Of a stretch of DNA of 34,261 nt, positions 1 to 7,402 are shown piece after piece; position 1 is the first letter of the stretch, and each line of letters opens with the position of its first letter. Origin of the DNA: Candidatus Gastranaerophilales bacterium (GTDB lineage Bacteria; Cyanobacteriota; Vampirovibrionia; Gastranaerophilales; Gastranaerophilaceae); the NCBI GenBank assembly GCA_944324245.1, contig CALUVO010000015.1:1-34261 (forward strand), written 5' to 3'. The position numbers and the translations under genes were made by a program. The notes under the pieces were generated by a model. The model made no database searches. It was not told where the DNA came from and was given only the letters and a program-made list of their open reading frames with translations.

Positions 1-68
1 TTTAATTTGTTTATTGTGTGCTTATTTAATGTTTGATTTAAACTTTGTTTTGTCTTACATATATATAA

Positions 69-109
69 AGTATATACTAAGTCCAAAATTTCACTTTTTA
101 GTATATACT
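69..109. promoter_or_regulatory. Paired 10-bp palindromes, possible operator
   Basis: The palindrome AGTATATACT occurs at 69-78 and again at 100-109, 31 bp apart centre to centre, about three helical turns. With flanking bases the two form a 12-bp inverted repeat (69-80 and 98-109). Related half-sites AGTATATA/TATATACT recur at 1918-1925, 1950-1957 and 1998-2005 around a promoter. This pattern would suit a dimeric regulator, but AT-rich chance is a real alternative. The rest of 1-156 is AT-rich and shows no gene. Confidence 0.35.
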
Positions 110-156
110 GTTACATTTCTTTACAATATTATTAAAATATATGCTTAACAAGATTA

Positions 157-1701
157 TTAATGGCTTAGTTTATATTTTTTTACTTCTGCTGATTCGATCG
201 GACGCATATATCTTGCGTTAGAAAGCTTCACATCAATTGGACTTGAAAAATCCGTATAATCTATCTGAAGCAATTTTGAATAGAATTCTTCTTTCTTTAT
301 TGCTTCTACTTTAGATGTATCGTATGGATTTACAAGGTAAATATTTTCCTCATCCTGAGATTTGTATGTATATGCGTGCGCTTCACCGTGTGGATCGGGG
401 TCATCTAATGACACTACAACAAGATTTTTAGAATTATCCAGTATCTTGCTTACGTTCTTTTCATCTAGTCTGCCGAGTTTAACAACATTGTCCTGAAGAT
501 AACATCCTTCTTCATTTGTTTTTACAAGAGATGTAACCTTTTTACCGGTTAGTGTTTCTATAGCGTTTCTTGGAATACCACCGCACAAATAATCAGATTC
601 AGAGTATCCGCTTAGATGATACATGCTCATATAATTGGCCCCAGTAATTCTATTCTGTTCAATATTCTCTTTTCTAAATCTTTCAAAAGCAATTTCAAAC
701 GCAACAATATCTCTGTCACCTGCTGCATAAGTTTTTGTTTTTATTGCTTCGTCTAATTCTTCTTTTGTGATTGTGTATGATTTATTGGGTCCTTTTAGAT
801 TTATAGTTGTATTACCATTTTCATCTACTTTTATCAGCTCCTTGAATAGTTCCTTGTTTTCTTCTGATATTCCATATACTGAGGATAATAGCCAGCAATC
901 ACCCCTGTCTCCTTGCCGGATAGTGGATATTTCCCCGTCTGATTTTTCTTGCAGTTGTTTCTGTTTATCCACTTCTGCGCCAAATTCCTCAAATGTTTTT
1001 GTATCTTTGTTCCATTTGTAGAATATACCGTTATGAGGCCAATTGGAATAAACACCTGCTTGATTTGTTTTTACATAACCGTTTTTGCTTGCTAAAAAAG
1101 TCTCTGCATCCAGAGTTTCGCCGAGTGCATCATAGTATTTGTCACCTATTTGGTAGTATGCATCATCAGTAACTGCTGTTATGTCTGACTTTACAAACTG
1201 TGATTTGTCTTTGTCCCATGTTTTATAGCAATTTTCTTTTTTATCAAAAAATACAAAACTTTTTTTTGTTTTATCAAGCCCGTAAACTGTAGCCATAACA
1301 TTGGGCAGATTGCATCCATAATCATTCATCGGCTGCAAATATGTCTTTTCTTTTTTTACAAATAGGTTACCGTTCGGGTCAAGATATGAACCTTTTTTGG
1401 TTTTACAATATCCTGTGTCAAATACATCTGTTATATCTTTTTGTTTTACGAATTTACTCTTTTGGTCATTCCATCTGTAATATACATTTTCTGCTTTTGA
1501 ATAATATAAATTTGCATTAGCTGTTTGGGTGTAGCCTTCAACTTTTGCTATTTTATCTTTAACAGATAATTTGGATTCTTCTGTTCCTTTGTCCTTAATA
1601 TCTATACCCCACATAGAAATATTTGTACTACTATTAGAAACAGTTGAATATGTAGATGTAGTATTTTGTTGCTGAATTGCGTCTAATGCTTTAATTTCCA
1701 T
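157..1701 (-). CDS. Calpain-like (C2 family) cysteine protease with internal repeats
   Basis: This is a putative papain-fold cysteine protease. The C-terminal half has the calpain catalytic set: QGDRGDCW with the nucleophile Cys, HAYTY with the His and NPYD with the Asn. Counted from an upstream in-frame ATG at 1728 these are Cys278, His451 and Asn467; subtract 9 for the start used here. I prefer the ATG at 1701 because a purine-rich GAAGAGTGAG lies upstream of it. The N-terminal half has three copies of a W-x6-F module (YYRWNDQKSKF, YKTWDKDKSQF, YKWNKDTKTF) that may bind a ligand or pack as small beta repeats. No signal peptide or membrane segment is seen. The N-terminus is Ser/Thr/Asn-rich and contains NISMWG, a weak variant of the SFxG motif of other proteins here. 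It stands alone and is divergent from the next gene. Substrate unknown. Confidence 0.72.
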   Translation of the reverse strand: MEIKALDAIQQQNTTSTYSTVSNSSTNISMWGIDIKDKGTEESKLSVKDKIAKVEGYTQTANANLYYSKAENVYYRWNDQKSKFVKQKDITDVFDTGYCKTKKGSYLDPNGNLFVKKEKTYLQPMNDYGCNLPNVMATVYGLDKTKKSFVFFDKKENCYKTWDKDKSQFVKSDITAVTDDAYYQIGDKYYDALGETLDAETFLASKNGYVKTNQAGVYSNWPHNGIFYKWNKDTKTFEEFGAEVDKQKQLQEKSDGEISTIRQGDRGDCWLLSSVYGISEENKELFKELIKVDENGNTTINLKGPNKSYTITKEELDEAIKTKTYAAGDRDIVAFEIAFERFRKENIEQNRITGANYMSMYHLSGYSESDYLCGGIPRNAIETLTGKKVTSLVKTNEEGCYLQDNVVKLGRLDEKNVSKILDNSKNLVVVSLDDPDPHGEAHAYTYKSQDEENIYLVNPYDTSKVEAIKKEEFYSKLLQIDYTDFSSPIDVKLSNARYMRPIESAEVKKYKLSH

Positions 1702-1814
1702 AAACAGTCTCACTCTTCTTATACACATTTATATAAACAATTTTCAAATTTAGATATTTCAACAATAAAAATAATCTTTACATTGTTAACATTTTTTCTG
1801 CGAAAATTTCTTAA

Positions 1815-1892
1815 TATGTCCGAGAAAAATTCATGATAGGACTCTGACAAATAAAACGATTAAGTATAGTTTTGCGAGAGGGTGAAAAATAT
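1815..1892. repeat. Dispersed intergenic repeat, copy A
   Basis: This segment aligns by eye over about 80 bp with 6764-6847. Shared blocks are TCCG followed by GAAAAATT, then TGATA, then GAC and ACAAA, then AGTTTTGCGAGAGG here against AATTTTGTGAGAGG there. The opening TGTCCG(A/G)GAAAAAT also appears at 34060-34073. No ORF crosses it. Confidence 0.45.
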
Positions 1893-1917
1893 TTTAATAT
1901 TAAGAAATATTAATAAA

Positions 1918-2005
1918 GTATATATACAACACTAATAACTTGTTTTCTTTATATACTTGACTTTAGAGCAAAATAAGAATAAAATTTTAGAAATTTATAT
2001 ATACT
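1918..2005. promoter_or_regulatory. AGTATATA half-sites around the 2099 promoter
   Basis: AGTATATA at 1918-1925 and TATATACT at 1950-1957 form an inverted pair; the second abuts the -35 box (TTGACT, 1957-1962). A third, TATATACT at 1998-2005, falls just after the predicted start of transcription. They match the palindrome AGTATATACT at 69-78 and 100-109. The placement is that of a repressor operator; the regulator is unknown. Confidence 0.35.
1957..1985 (+). promoter_or_regulatory. Sigma-70-type promoter for the 2099 gene
   Basis: TTGACT (1957-1962) and TAAAAT (1980-1985) are separated by exactly 17 bp, each 5/6 to consensus. Transcription would start near 1992, leaving a leader of about 105 nt. 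Confidence 0.65.
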
Positions 2006-2098
2006 TTTTAAAAATTTTTTTAAATAACTAGCAAAAAATTTTTTGTTCATGTTTTTAAGCATGAAAATACACGAAGTAAAAATTATCGGAGAGTAAAT

Positions 2099-2485
2099 AT
2101 GTCAAACTTAGATAACAACTTTAATATAAATAATGCTAACAGAACTTACACCCCAAATTTAAAAAAGGGTGAAGAAATAGTGGATGTAAAACCGCAAAAA
2201 AGACCTGATGACATGCCTGTTGAAATTCTAAACGATGGAGCACAGGCTGCAGAATCTTACGGACGTATACTCGTAAAACAGGCAGGCAAGGTTGATAATC
2301 CTGAAATGATTCAGTGTGTAAAAGATGCAATTGATTTTTACATGAACCATCCTGAGCTTGCTCAGGCCGGTGTTAAAGCAGGCGATGATGCATACGAACT
2401 TTTGAATGCACAGGGTGCACAGGATGCCTACGAAAAAGCATGCTGTGGTGCATGTGATGCGGCAGAAAACAAAGCTTTAAATTAA
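2099..2485 (+). CDS. Small acidic, Ala-rich helical protein of unknown function
   Basis: This encodes a 128-residue soluble protein that I do not recognise. The start is well supported: GGAGAG lies 6 bases before the ATG, and a strong promoter lies upstream. The first 40 residues are Asn/Lys/Pro-rich and probably disordered. Residues 45-125 look helical and acidic. A Cys-rich spot near the end (Cys115, Cys116, Cys119 in ACCGAC) plus Cys73 could bind a metal or form disulfides. There is no signal peptide, membrane segment or SFxG motif. The gene is G+C-richer than its surroundings, which together with the strong promoter suggests good expression. It ends before an AT-rich hairpin and is probably monocistronic. 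Confidence 0.75.
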   Translation: MSNLDNNFNINNANRTYTPNLKKGEEIVDVKPQKRPDDMPVEILNDGAQAAESYGRILVKQAGKVDNPEMIQCVKDAIDFYMNHPELAQAGVKAGDDAYELLNAQGAQDAYEKACCGACDAAENKALN

Positions 2486-2492
2486 TTAAAAT

Positions 2493-2521
2493 AACAAATT
2501 ATTAATAAATAGTTTGTTTTC
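2493..2521 (+). terminator. AT-rich hairpin terminator after the 2099 gene
   Basis: AACAAATTATT (2493-2503) pairs with AATAGTTTGTT (2508-2518): 11 pairs including one G-T, with a 4-base loop, followed by a T run. The stem is weak, but its position between a stop codon and the next promoter fits. Confidence 0.45.
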
Positions 2522-2532
2522 CTCTGTTATAG

Positions 2533-2545
2533 TATAATTCCTGTA
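2533..2545 (+). promoter_or_regulatory. -10 box immediately upstream of nadK (leaderless mRNA?)
   Basis: A perfect TATAAT (2533-2538) lies 6 bp before the ATG at 2545, so transcription would start at or next to the start codon. No Shine-Dalgarno sequence precedes this ATG and no good -35 box is seen at 16-18 bp. The sequence fits a leaderless transcript. Confidence 0.45.
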
Positions 2546-3381
2546 TGATTAGTCAGGATAATTTGTTGTCACTAAATAAAATATCTATAATCTGCAACGA
2601 AGATGTGCAAGAGTCTTTAAAAGTTGCTGATTATACCTGCAGGATATTAAATTATAGCGGATTGAATGCAGAAATAAACACTTTTTCTTCGCCTGATAGA
2701 GAAGCTTCTCTTGTAATTACTGTAGGCGGAGACGGCACTCTTCTCAAAGCCGCACGATTATATGCACCGAAAGACACGCCGGTGCTTGGTATAAATTTAG
2801 GTCGACTGGGATTTCTTGCACAATTAAATCCTGATGAAATAGACGCATTGCCGAATCAACTTATTAATACCAGGTATACAGTCCAAAAACGAATGATGCT
2901 GTCTTCGTTCAATGACAAAATTCTTGCATTGAATGATATTGTAATTAAAGGTGATTCTTTCTCCAGAACATCTAAATTATTTTTATCCATAAACGGCAGA
3001 GTAGTATGCGACTATCTGGCTGACGGAATAATAATTTCAACGCCTACAGGCTCTACAGCTTATACTCTTTCTGCAGGCGGGCCTGTAATCATGCCTGAAT
3101 TAGAAGCTGTTGTAATAGTACCTATATGTCCTCATACGCTTACGGCAAGACCGCTTGTTATACCTGCATCGGAAGAAATTAATATTTCCAGCTGCAAAAC
3201 CTGTAATAGACTTAAACTTTCGGCAGACGGTCAGGAAACAATTGATATAAATACAGATTCATCTGTAAAAATACAAAAAAGTACAATTCAGGCGAAACTT
3301 GTTATACTGGAAAAAGAAAATAACGGATTTTATTCAATATTAAGAAAAAAACTGCAGTGGGGAGTGGGACCGGAACGATAA
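2545..3381 (+). CDS. nadK: NAD kinase (ATP-NAD kinase)
   Basis: This enzyme phosphorylates NAD to NADP in the cytosol. The family motifs are all present: GGDGT at 61-65 (nucleotide binding and catalysis), the LND motif at 129-131 that contacts NAD, the conserved D160-G161, TPTGSTAY at 166-173, and the C-terminal PICPHTL segment. At 278 residues it is a typical, slightly short family member with no regulatory domain. The start at 2545 lacks a ribosome binding site and sits directly behind a TATAAT box. The stop is 3 bp before recN, so the two genes are almost certainly co-transcribed, an arrangement also common in other bacteria. Confidence 0.96.
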   Translation: MISQDNLLSLNKISIICNEDVQESLKVADYTCRILNYSGLNAEINTFSSPDREASLVITVGGDGTLLKAARLYAPKDTPVLGINLGRLGFLAQLNPDEIDALPNQLINTRYTVQKRMMLSSFNDKILALNDIVIKGDSFSRTSKLFLSINGRVVCDYLADGIIISTPTGSTAYTLSAGGPVIMPELEAVVIVPICPHTLTARPLVIPASEEINISSCKTCNRLKLSADGQETIDINTDSSVKIQKSTIQAKLVILEKENNGFYSILRKKLQWGVGPER

Positions 3382-3384
3382 GTT

Positions 3385-5037
3385 ATGATTAAATCACTTT
3401 CTATAAAAGATTTTATAATTATTGATGAACTTCATCTTGATTTTGATAAAGGTTTTAATGTAATCACTGGTGAAACAGGTGCCGGTAAAAGTATTATTAT
3501 AAATGCAATTGACCTTGCTTTTGGTGCCAGAGCCGGTAAAGATTTAATAAAATCCGGCAGAAACAGAGCATCTATTGAACTTACAATTGAGCTTAAAGAG
3601 AAATTACCCCAAAACTTTATTGAAGAAACAGGTATTGAAGACTTCGGGCAAGAAGTTATTCTTTCAAGAGAACTTACTGAATCCGGTTCCCGCTCGCGTG
3701 TTAACGGATCTCTTGTAACACAGGATGTGATAAAGACTTTAAGAGAAATGCTGATAGATATACACAATCAGCACATGACATATACTTATATTCAGCCCAA
3801 ATATCATATAAATCTTCTGGACAGCTACGGCGACAGTAATCATCAAAATGTATTAAACAAATACAGGGAAATTTACAGCAGATACAGTGAAATTTGCAAA
3901 AAATTAGATGACGCAAAAAGCAGGACACAGCTTACTGAGCAGCAAATTGAGTTTTTAAAATTTCAGATTGATGAAATAGAATCAGCTTCAATAGAAGATA
4001 TTGAAGAGGATAAAAAACTTGAAGAAGAATTGAATGTGCTTTCAAATACAGAAAAGCTAAAAGAGCTTGCTTATTCCTCATACTGGACTCTTTACGGAGA
4101 AGACGGATGTATTCTCGATGCCTTGGGCAAAGTAAAAACAAATATTTCAAAAGCTGCAGAGACTGATTCTAATCTTTCTGAGTATGAATCACAGATTATT
4201 GATATACAGGAATCATTAAAGGAAATATCATCTTCGCTTAGAAATTATTCAGAGGCAATGGAGTTGGATGAGCAGCGTCTTGATGAAGTACAGCAGAGAA
4301 TAGACACGTTGGATAAAATAAAACGTAAATATGGAAATACTCTGGAGCTGGTACTAGAAAATTATGAAAAATTCTTTGCTGAATACAATTCTATCGAATG
4401 CTCACAAGACGAAATTGAGACTCTTGAGTTACAGAAACATGAACTTTTTACCAGAATGCAAGCAGCCGCTGCAGAACTGACTGAATCAAGAAAAGAAATT
4501 TCTAAAGATCTGTCAGAAAAAATACGTTTTGAGCTGGAAAAACTGGATATGCCCAAAGTTCAGTTTGAAATACAGATTACGGACTGTGATTACTGTATAA
4601 CAGGCAAAGACAATGTAGAATTTTTAATTTCAACAAACATATCAGAATCGCCAAAACCGCTTGCAAAAATAGCATCAGGCGGTGAAATTTCAAGAGTAAT
4701 GCTTGCTTTAAAAACAATATTTGCAAAAACTGACAATATAAATACAGTCATTTTTGATGAAATAGATACAGGAATATCCGGAAACGCATGCCAGGCTGTT
4801 GCACAAACTATTAAAGAACTTGCGAAAACTCACCAGATTATATCAATAACGCACCAGCCTATAATAGCTGCAAAATCAGACAGACATTTTTATGTTGCAA
4901 AAACTCAGGAAGAGACCACAAGTGTAAAAGTTTATACACTTGATGAGAAGAATAAAATAAAAGCTATTGCAATGCTTGCTGCAGGTGAAATTTCAGACGA
5001 TTCTATAAACTTTGCAAAACAACTTATATACAATTAA
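3385..5037 (+). CDS. recN: DNA repair protein RecN (SMC-like ATPase)
   Basis: RecN is an SMC-family ATPase that acts at DNA double-strand breaks with RecA. Residues 29-36 are the Walker A motif GETGAGKS. The ABC signature SGGEISRVMLALK lies near 431-443 and the Walker B motif VIFDEIDTGISG near 454-465, followed by the D-loop region and the THQPIIAAKSD switch. The middle (about 150-400) is Glu/Lys/Gln-rich coiled coil interrupted by the short hinge typical of RecN. The length (550) is normal. It starts 3 bp after the nadK stop with no own ribosome binding site, so translation is probably coupled to nadK. Confidence 0.96.
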   Translation: MIKSLSIKDFIIIDELHLDFDKGFNVITGETGAGKSIIINAIDLAFGARAGKDLIKSGRNRASIELTIELKEKLPQNFIEETGIEDFGQEVILSRELTESGSRSRVNGSLVTQDVIKTLREMLIDIHNQHMTYTYIQPKYHINLLDSYGDSNHQNVLNKYREIYSRYSEICKKLDDAKSRTQLTEQQIEFLKFQIDEIESASIEDIEEDKKLEEELNVLSNTEKLKELAYSSYWTLYGEDGCILDALGKVKTNISKAAETDSNLSEYESQIIDIQESLKEISSSLRNYSEAMELDEQRLDEVQQRIDTLDKIKRKYGNTLELVLENYEKFFAEYNSIECSQDEIETLELQKHELFTRMQAAAAELTESRKEISKDLSEKIRFELEKLDMPKVQFEIQITDCDYCITGKDNVEFLISTNISESPKPLAKIASGGEISRVMLALKTIFAKTDNINTVIFDEIDTGISGNACQAVAQTIKELAKTHQIISITHQPIIAAKSDRHFYVAKTQEETTSVKVYTLDEKNKIKAIAMLAAGEISDDSINFAKQLIYN

Positions 5038-5087
5038 AAGAAACATGGTTATAATAAAATTTGTACTGCATCATAGGAGTGTTTAAG

Positions 5088-5264
5088 TTGAAAGCTGAGT
5101 ATTTTGTATATATGTATGCTCTTGCCATATTGATATATGCGGGATTAAAAGTATTTCATATACATTTAAGAATCATTGACGGATTTTTTATAATGTTTTG
5201 CGGTTTGTGTGTAGTTGTTTCTTTAGCATCAATTATAAAAATTATGGCAGGTAACAAAGACTGA
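5088..5264 (+). CDS. Small two-helix membrane protein, TTG start
   Basis: This is a 58-residue peptide with two predicted membrane helices (about residues 5-22 and 29-50) joined by a short His-containing loop, and a charged C-terminus ending GNKD. I chose the TTG at 5088 because GGAGTG lies 8 bases upstream; an in-frame TTG at 5061 lacks a ribosome binding site. It follows recN by 50 bp in the same direction and may be the last gene of that transcript. The function is unknown. Confidence 0.6.
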   Translation: MKAEYFVYMYALAILIYAGLKVFHIHLRIIDGFFIMFCGLCVVVSLASIIKIMAGNKD

Positions 5265-5287
5265 TATTCAAGATCTATGCTTCTATC

Positions 5288-5337
5288 GGGGATTTATACA
5301 AAAAATTCCTCAGATACTATATAAATCCGCAAAAAAA
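5288..5337 (+). terminator. Probable terminator of the nadK-recN transcript
   Basis: GGATTTATA (5290-5298) pairs with TATAAATCC (5320-5328) across a 21-base loop. The hairpin is followed by an A run rather than a T run on this strand, so it is an imperfect intrinsic terminator. It separates the operon from the tRNA promoter. Confidence 0.35.
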
Positions 5338-5341
5338 ATTG

Positions 5342-5370
5342 TTGACGGCAAATTTTGTTCTTGTTACATT
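5342..5370 (+). promoter_or_regulatory. Promoter of tRNA-Lys
   Basis: TTGACG (5342-5347) and TACATT (5365-5370) are separated by 17 bp. This puts the start near 5377, about 35 nt before the mature tRNA. Confidence 0.65.
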
Positions 5371-5411
5371 AGATAAGCAAACCGAAACTTAATTAAAATT
5401 TAATAAAAAAT

Positions 5412-5484
5412 GCGTCTGTAGCTCAGCAGGTAGAGCACTCCCCTTTTAAGGGATAGGTCATGCGTTCGAATCGCATCAGACGCA
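5412..5484 (+). tRNA. tRNA-Lys (anticodon UUU)
   Basis: This 73-nt cloverleaf has acceptor stem GCGTCTG/CAGACGC, D stem GCTC/GAGC, anticodon loop CTTTTAA with anticodon TTT, variable loop AGGTC, T stem ATGCG/CGCAT with loop TTCGAAT, and discriminator A. Position 27-43 of the anticodon stem is a C-T mismatch. CCA is not encoded. A T run follows directly (5485-5491) and may end the transcript. Confidence 0.95.
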
Positions 5485-5502
5485 TTTTTTTGATTTTCGG
5501 TA

Positions 5503-5622
5503 GGGCGGAGTCGAATCTGCAGAGCAGATGAGCGAGCCCGTAAGAGCATCAGCAGATATTGAATGAAAATTTGCATAAGCAAATTTGAATGAAATAATAA
5601 GCTGTGCGTACCCGAATAATCA
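5503..5622 (+). repeat. Structured dispersed repeat, copy 1 (two hairpins)
   Basis: The first hairpin has outer stem GGGC (5503-5506)/GCCC (5536-5539), internal-loop strands GGAGTCGA (5507-5514) and GAGCGA (5530-5535), and inner stem ATCTGC/GCAGAT with loop AGA. The second hairpin, AAATTTGC/GCAAATTT with loop ATAA, follows near 5568-5588. The same order of parts occurs on the opposite strand at 34105-34228 with identical internal-loop bases but different stem bases. No ORF here is convincing. Confidence 0.55.
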
Positions 5623-5808
5623 ATCAAATATTATCAGTCATTTGATTCGAACGCTTCCAAATTTAAAGTCGCAGGCTTACGCCCGCTTAGTCGCATCATA
5701 CAAAAGTTCAACCTTTATTTTGGGATTAAGTTATGTAAAAAATTTATATATGAAAATGAATAACAATCCATTTTGATATAGACTAAAAAAGGAAAAGTCG
5801 GGGAAAAT
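5623..5808. other. Intergenic region before the sugar operon
   Basis: There is no gene here. A G+C-richer patch at 5667-5694 contains AGTCGCAGGC and TTAGTCGCATC flanking a small potential hairpin and may be a further degraded repeat. GGGG at 5800-5803 is the ribosome binding site of the next gene. Confidence 0.4.
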
Positions 5809-6207
5809 ATGGATTACAAACTTATAGAGATGAAAGTGTTTGGTGATGAGAGAGGAAAATTGATTTCTCTTGAAAGCAACAAAAATATCCCCTTTGAAAT
5901 AAAGAGAGTTTACTATATTTTTGACACTCTGCCCGATCAAGACAGAGGCAAACATGCACACAAAAATATGGAACAAATCATAGTTGCTATGGATGGTGCA
6001 TGCCAGTTTGTACTGGACGACGGCAAAACACGAGAATCTGTCTGGCTGAACAGACCTGATATAGGTCTGTATATAGGCAAAAATATGTGGAGAGAGATGA
6101 GACATTTTTCTTACGGGTGCAAACTAATGGTGCTTGCAAGCGACTATTACGATGAAAAAGAATATATTAGAGATTATGATGAGTTTTTGAAAGCGATAAA
6201 TAAATGA
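5809..6207 (+). CDS. dTDP-4-dehydro-6-deoxyglucose 3,4-ketoisomerase (FdtA/QdtA-type cupin)
   Basis: This is a WxcM-like/FdtA cupin of 132 residues that moves the keto group from C4 to C3 of dTDP-4-keto-6-deoxyglucose. The diagnostic RGKHAHK lies at about 46-52 (the family's active-site His pair), followed by a cupin core with FVLDDG and a C-terminal DYDEFL. The sequence does not show whether the product has the galacto (FdtA) or gluco (QdtA) configuration. It overlaps the next gene by 4 bp (ATGA). The matching aminotransferase is at 9363, after three inserted or shuffled genes. It needs RmlA and RmlB, which are not in this window. Confidence 0.9.
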   Translation: MDYKLIEMKVFGDERGKLISLESNKNIPFEIKRVYYIFDTLPDQDRGKHAHKNMEQIIVAMDGACQFVLDDGKTRESVWLNRPDIGLYIGKNMWREMRHFSYGCKLMVLASDYYDEKEYIRDYDEFLKAINK

Positions 6208-6680
6208 TACATCCATTATCAGACGTACAATCAAAAAGTATTGGTAAAAACACAAAAATCTGGCAATACTGTGTAATTTTACCGGATGCAAAAATTGGAG
6301 AAAACTGTAATATATGTTCTCATTGTTTTATCGAAAATGATGTGATAATAGGTAATAATGTTACAATAAAAAATGGCGTTGCTGTCTATAACAATACCGA
6401 AATTGAAGACAATGTTTTTATCGGTCCAAATGCTGTCATGGTTCATGATAAAAATCCTGTTTCACTAAACAAAAACGCAAAAATTGATAAAATAACATTA
6501 AAGAGAGGTTGCTCGTTAGGTGGCAACGTAACTATACTTCCCGGAGTGACTATTGGAGAGAACGCATTAATAGGAGCAGGTAGCGTAGTTACAAAAGATG
6601 TGCCGGCAAACTGCATAGTAATAGGTAATCCTGCAAGAATATTAAAGAAAATAAATATTGAAGAAAAGAAACCGTTATAA
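6204..6680 (+). CDS. Hexapeptide-repeat N-acyltransferase (FdtC/QdtC-like)
   Basis: This left-handed beta-helix acyltransferase of 158 residues shows [I/V]GxN-type hexapeptide repeats from residue 13 on ([34 protein letters not shown]) and the usual end [23 protein letters not shown]. Members of this group acetylate the 3-amino group of dTDP-3-amino-3,6-dideoxyhexoses made by a cupin isomerase and a DegT aminotransferase, both present here. [16 protein letters not shown] matches the usual FdtC/WbpD-type opening. It is translationally coupled to the isomerase through the ATGA overlap. Confidence 0.88.
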   Translation: MIHPLSDVQSKSIGKNTKIWQYCVILPDAKIGENCNICSHCFIENDVIIGNNVTIKNGVAVYNNTEIEDNVFIGPNAVMVHDKNPVSLNKNAKIDKITLKRGCSLGGNVTILPGVTIGENALIGAGSVVTKDVPANCIVIGNPARILKKINIEEKKPL

Positions 6681-7085
6681 GCTGCAATATACGATAAATA
6701 TAAAAGTTAAATAAAAATATTTAGAAAAAATAAAAAACATTTGTACTAACAAACGATTAAAATTATCCGGAAAAATTTCGTGATAAGACAGTGTCGGACA
6801 AAACAATCCTGAGAATAATTTTGTGAGAGGAAAACGAGGTGAATAATAACTCTTTCGGTGTTGACTAAATCTCAAGTTAAAATGGACGGGAATAGCAAAA
6901 TTTTTGACAAGCGAACAGTAGTGAGCCTGTCTTTGAAATGCAGAGTAGGTGAGTGTCATTTGTTCTCTGTTTGTGAAGACATTTTGCACTGAATCAAAGA
7001 TTCAGAGTTACAAGTGATGAAATTGACAACAGTATAAATACGTGAGATTCTAAAAATGGATATTAAAAATTAGAGGAATAAGGAC
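6681..7085. other. Intergenic insert within the glycan cluster
   Basis: These 405 bp carry no credible gene. They hold repeat copy B (6764-6847), an imperfect inverted patch at about 6905-6931 (GACA and TGTC flanking AGCGAACAGTAGTGAGCC), and a TTGACA at 7023-7028 with no good partner -10. The gap breaks an otherwise tightly packed operon and looks like a site of past rearrangement. Confidence 0.5.
6764..6847. repeat. Dispersed intergenic repeat, copy B
   Basis: This copy aligns by eye with 1815-1892 along its whole length: TATCCGGAAAAATTTCGTGATA here, with the later TTTTGTGAGAGG. Both copies are intergenic, with no ORF conserved between them. Confidence 0.45.
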
Positions 7086-7323
7086 ATGTACGGCATATTA
7101 AAATTTTTAAAAAATGTCTTAGTACAGAAAAAAATAGTAAATAAAGTTCAAAAAAAATTAAAAAAAGCCGGTTTTATAATTGATAATAAACAAAATATTC
7201 TTAAAACACCGGAAGGTATAACTGCCATTTTAGAAACAGATCGAAATTCATCTCTGTTTCAAATTATTTGAGAACATTGACATGATAATGTTGGTATATC
7301 ATTTTAAGAATCCTGCAGAATAA
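7086..7323 (+). pseudogene. Remnant of an unrecognised gene (61-codon 5' fragment)
   Basis: The first 61 codons read MYGILKFLKN to NSSLFQII and stop at 7271. They have a good ribosome binding site (AGGAATAAGGAC before the ATG) and the base use of a real gene. In the +1 frame from about 7261 the reading continues as KLFENIDMIMLVYHF and stops at 7323, which suggests a frameshift followed by loss of the rest. The fragment (a basic helix, then a strand with 'ILETDRNSSLFQI') resembles the start of FkbM-type methyltransferases only loosely. I would not name it. It lies between the split parts of the glycan cluster. Confidence 0.35.
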
Positions 7324-7402
7324 GAACAGATGATAAAAAATACCGGAATGATATATGCAGTAAAAACAGAAACAAAATAGCAATATATAAAGGGAAAAAG
7401 AC

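Larger units (their letters stand above)
1702..2098. other. Divergent intergenic region
   Basis: This is a non-coding stretch of about 400 bp between the divergent protease gene and the 2099 gene. It holds a dispersed repeat copy (1815-1892), a good sigma-70-type promoter (1957-1985), AGTATATA half-sites, and a small hairpin (TTCATG 2046-2051 with CATGAA 2060-2065) in the leader of the 2099 gene. I see no gene in it. Confidence 0.6.

Noticed and set aside
3432..3767. 111-aa antisense ORF within recN
   Set aside because: It is a shadow of the Walker A region of RecN; no ribosome binding site.
5400..5627. Antisense ORF giving a 75-aa product across tRNA-Lys
   Set aside because: It reads the complement of the tRNA; the DAIRTHDLSLKRGVLY-type peptide is a well-known false ORF from tRNA sequence.
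5585..5776. 63-aa forward ORF after the tRNA
   Set aside because: It runs through repeat-like DNA, has no ribosome binding site and shows no protein-like features.
7020..7060. Promoter TTGACA at 7023-7028
   Set aside because: No acceptable -10 box lies 16-18 bp downstream; GATTCT is too poor.
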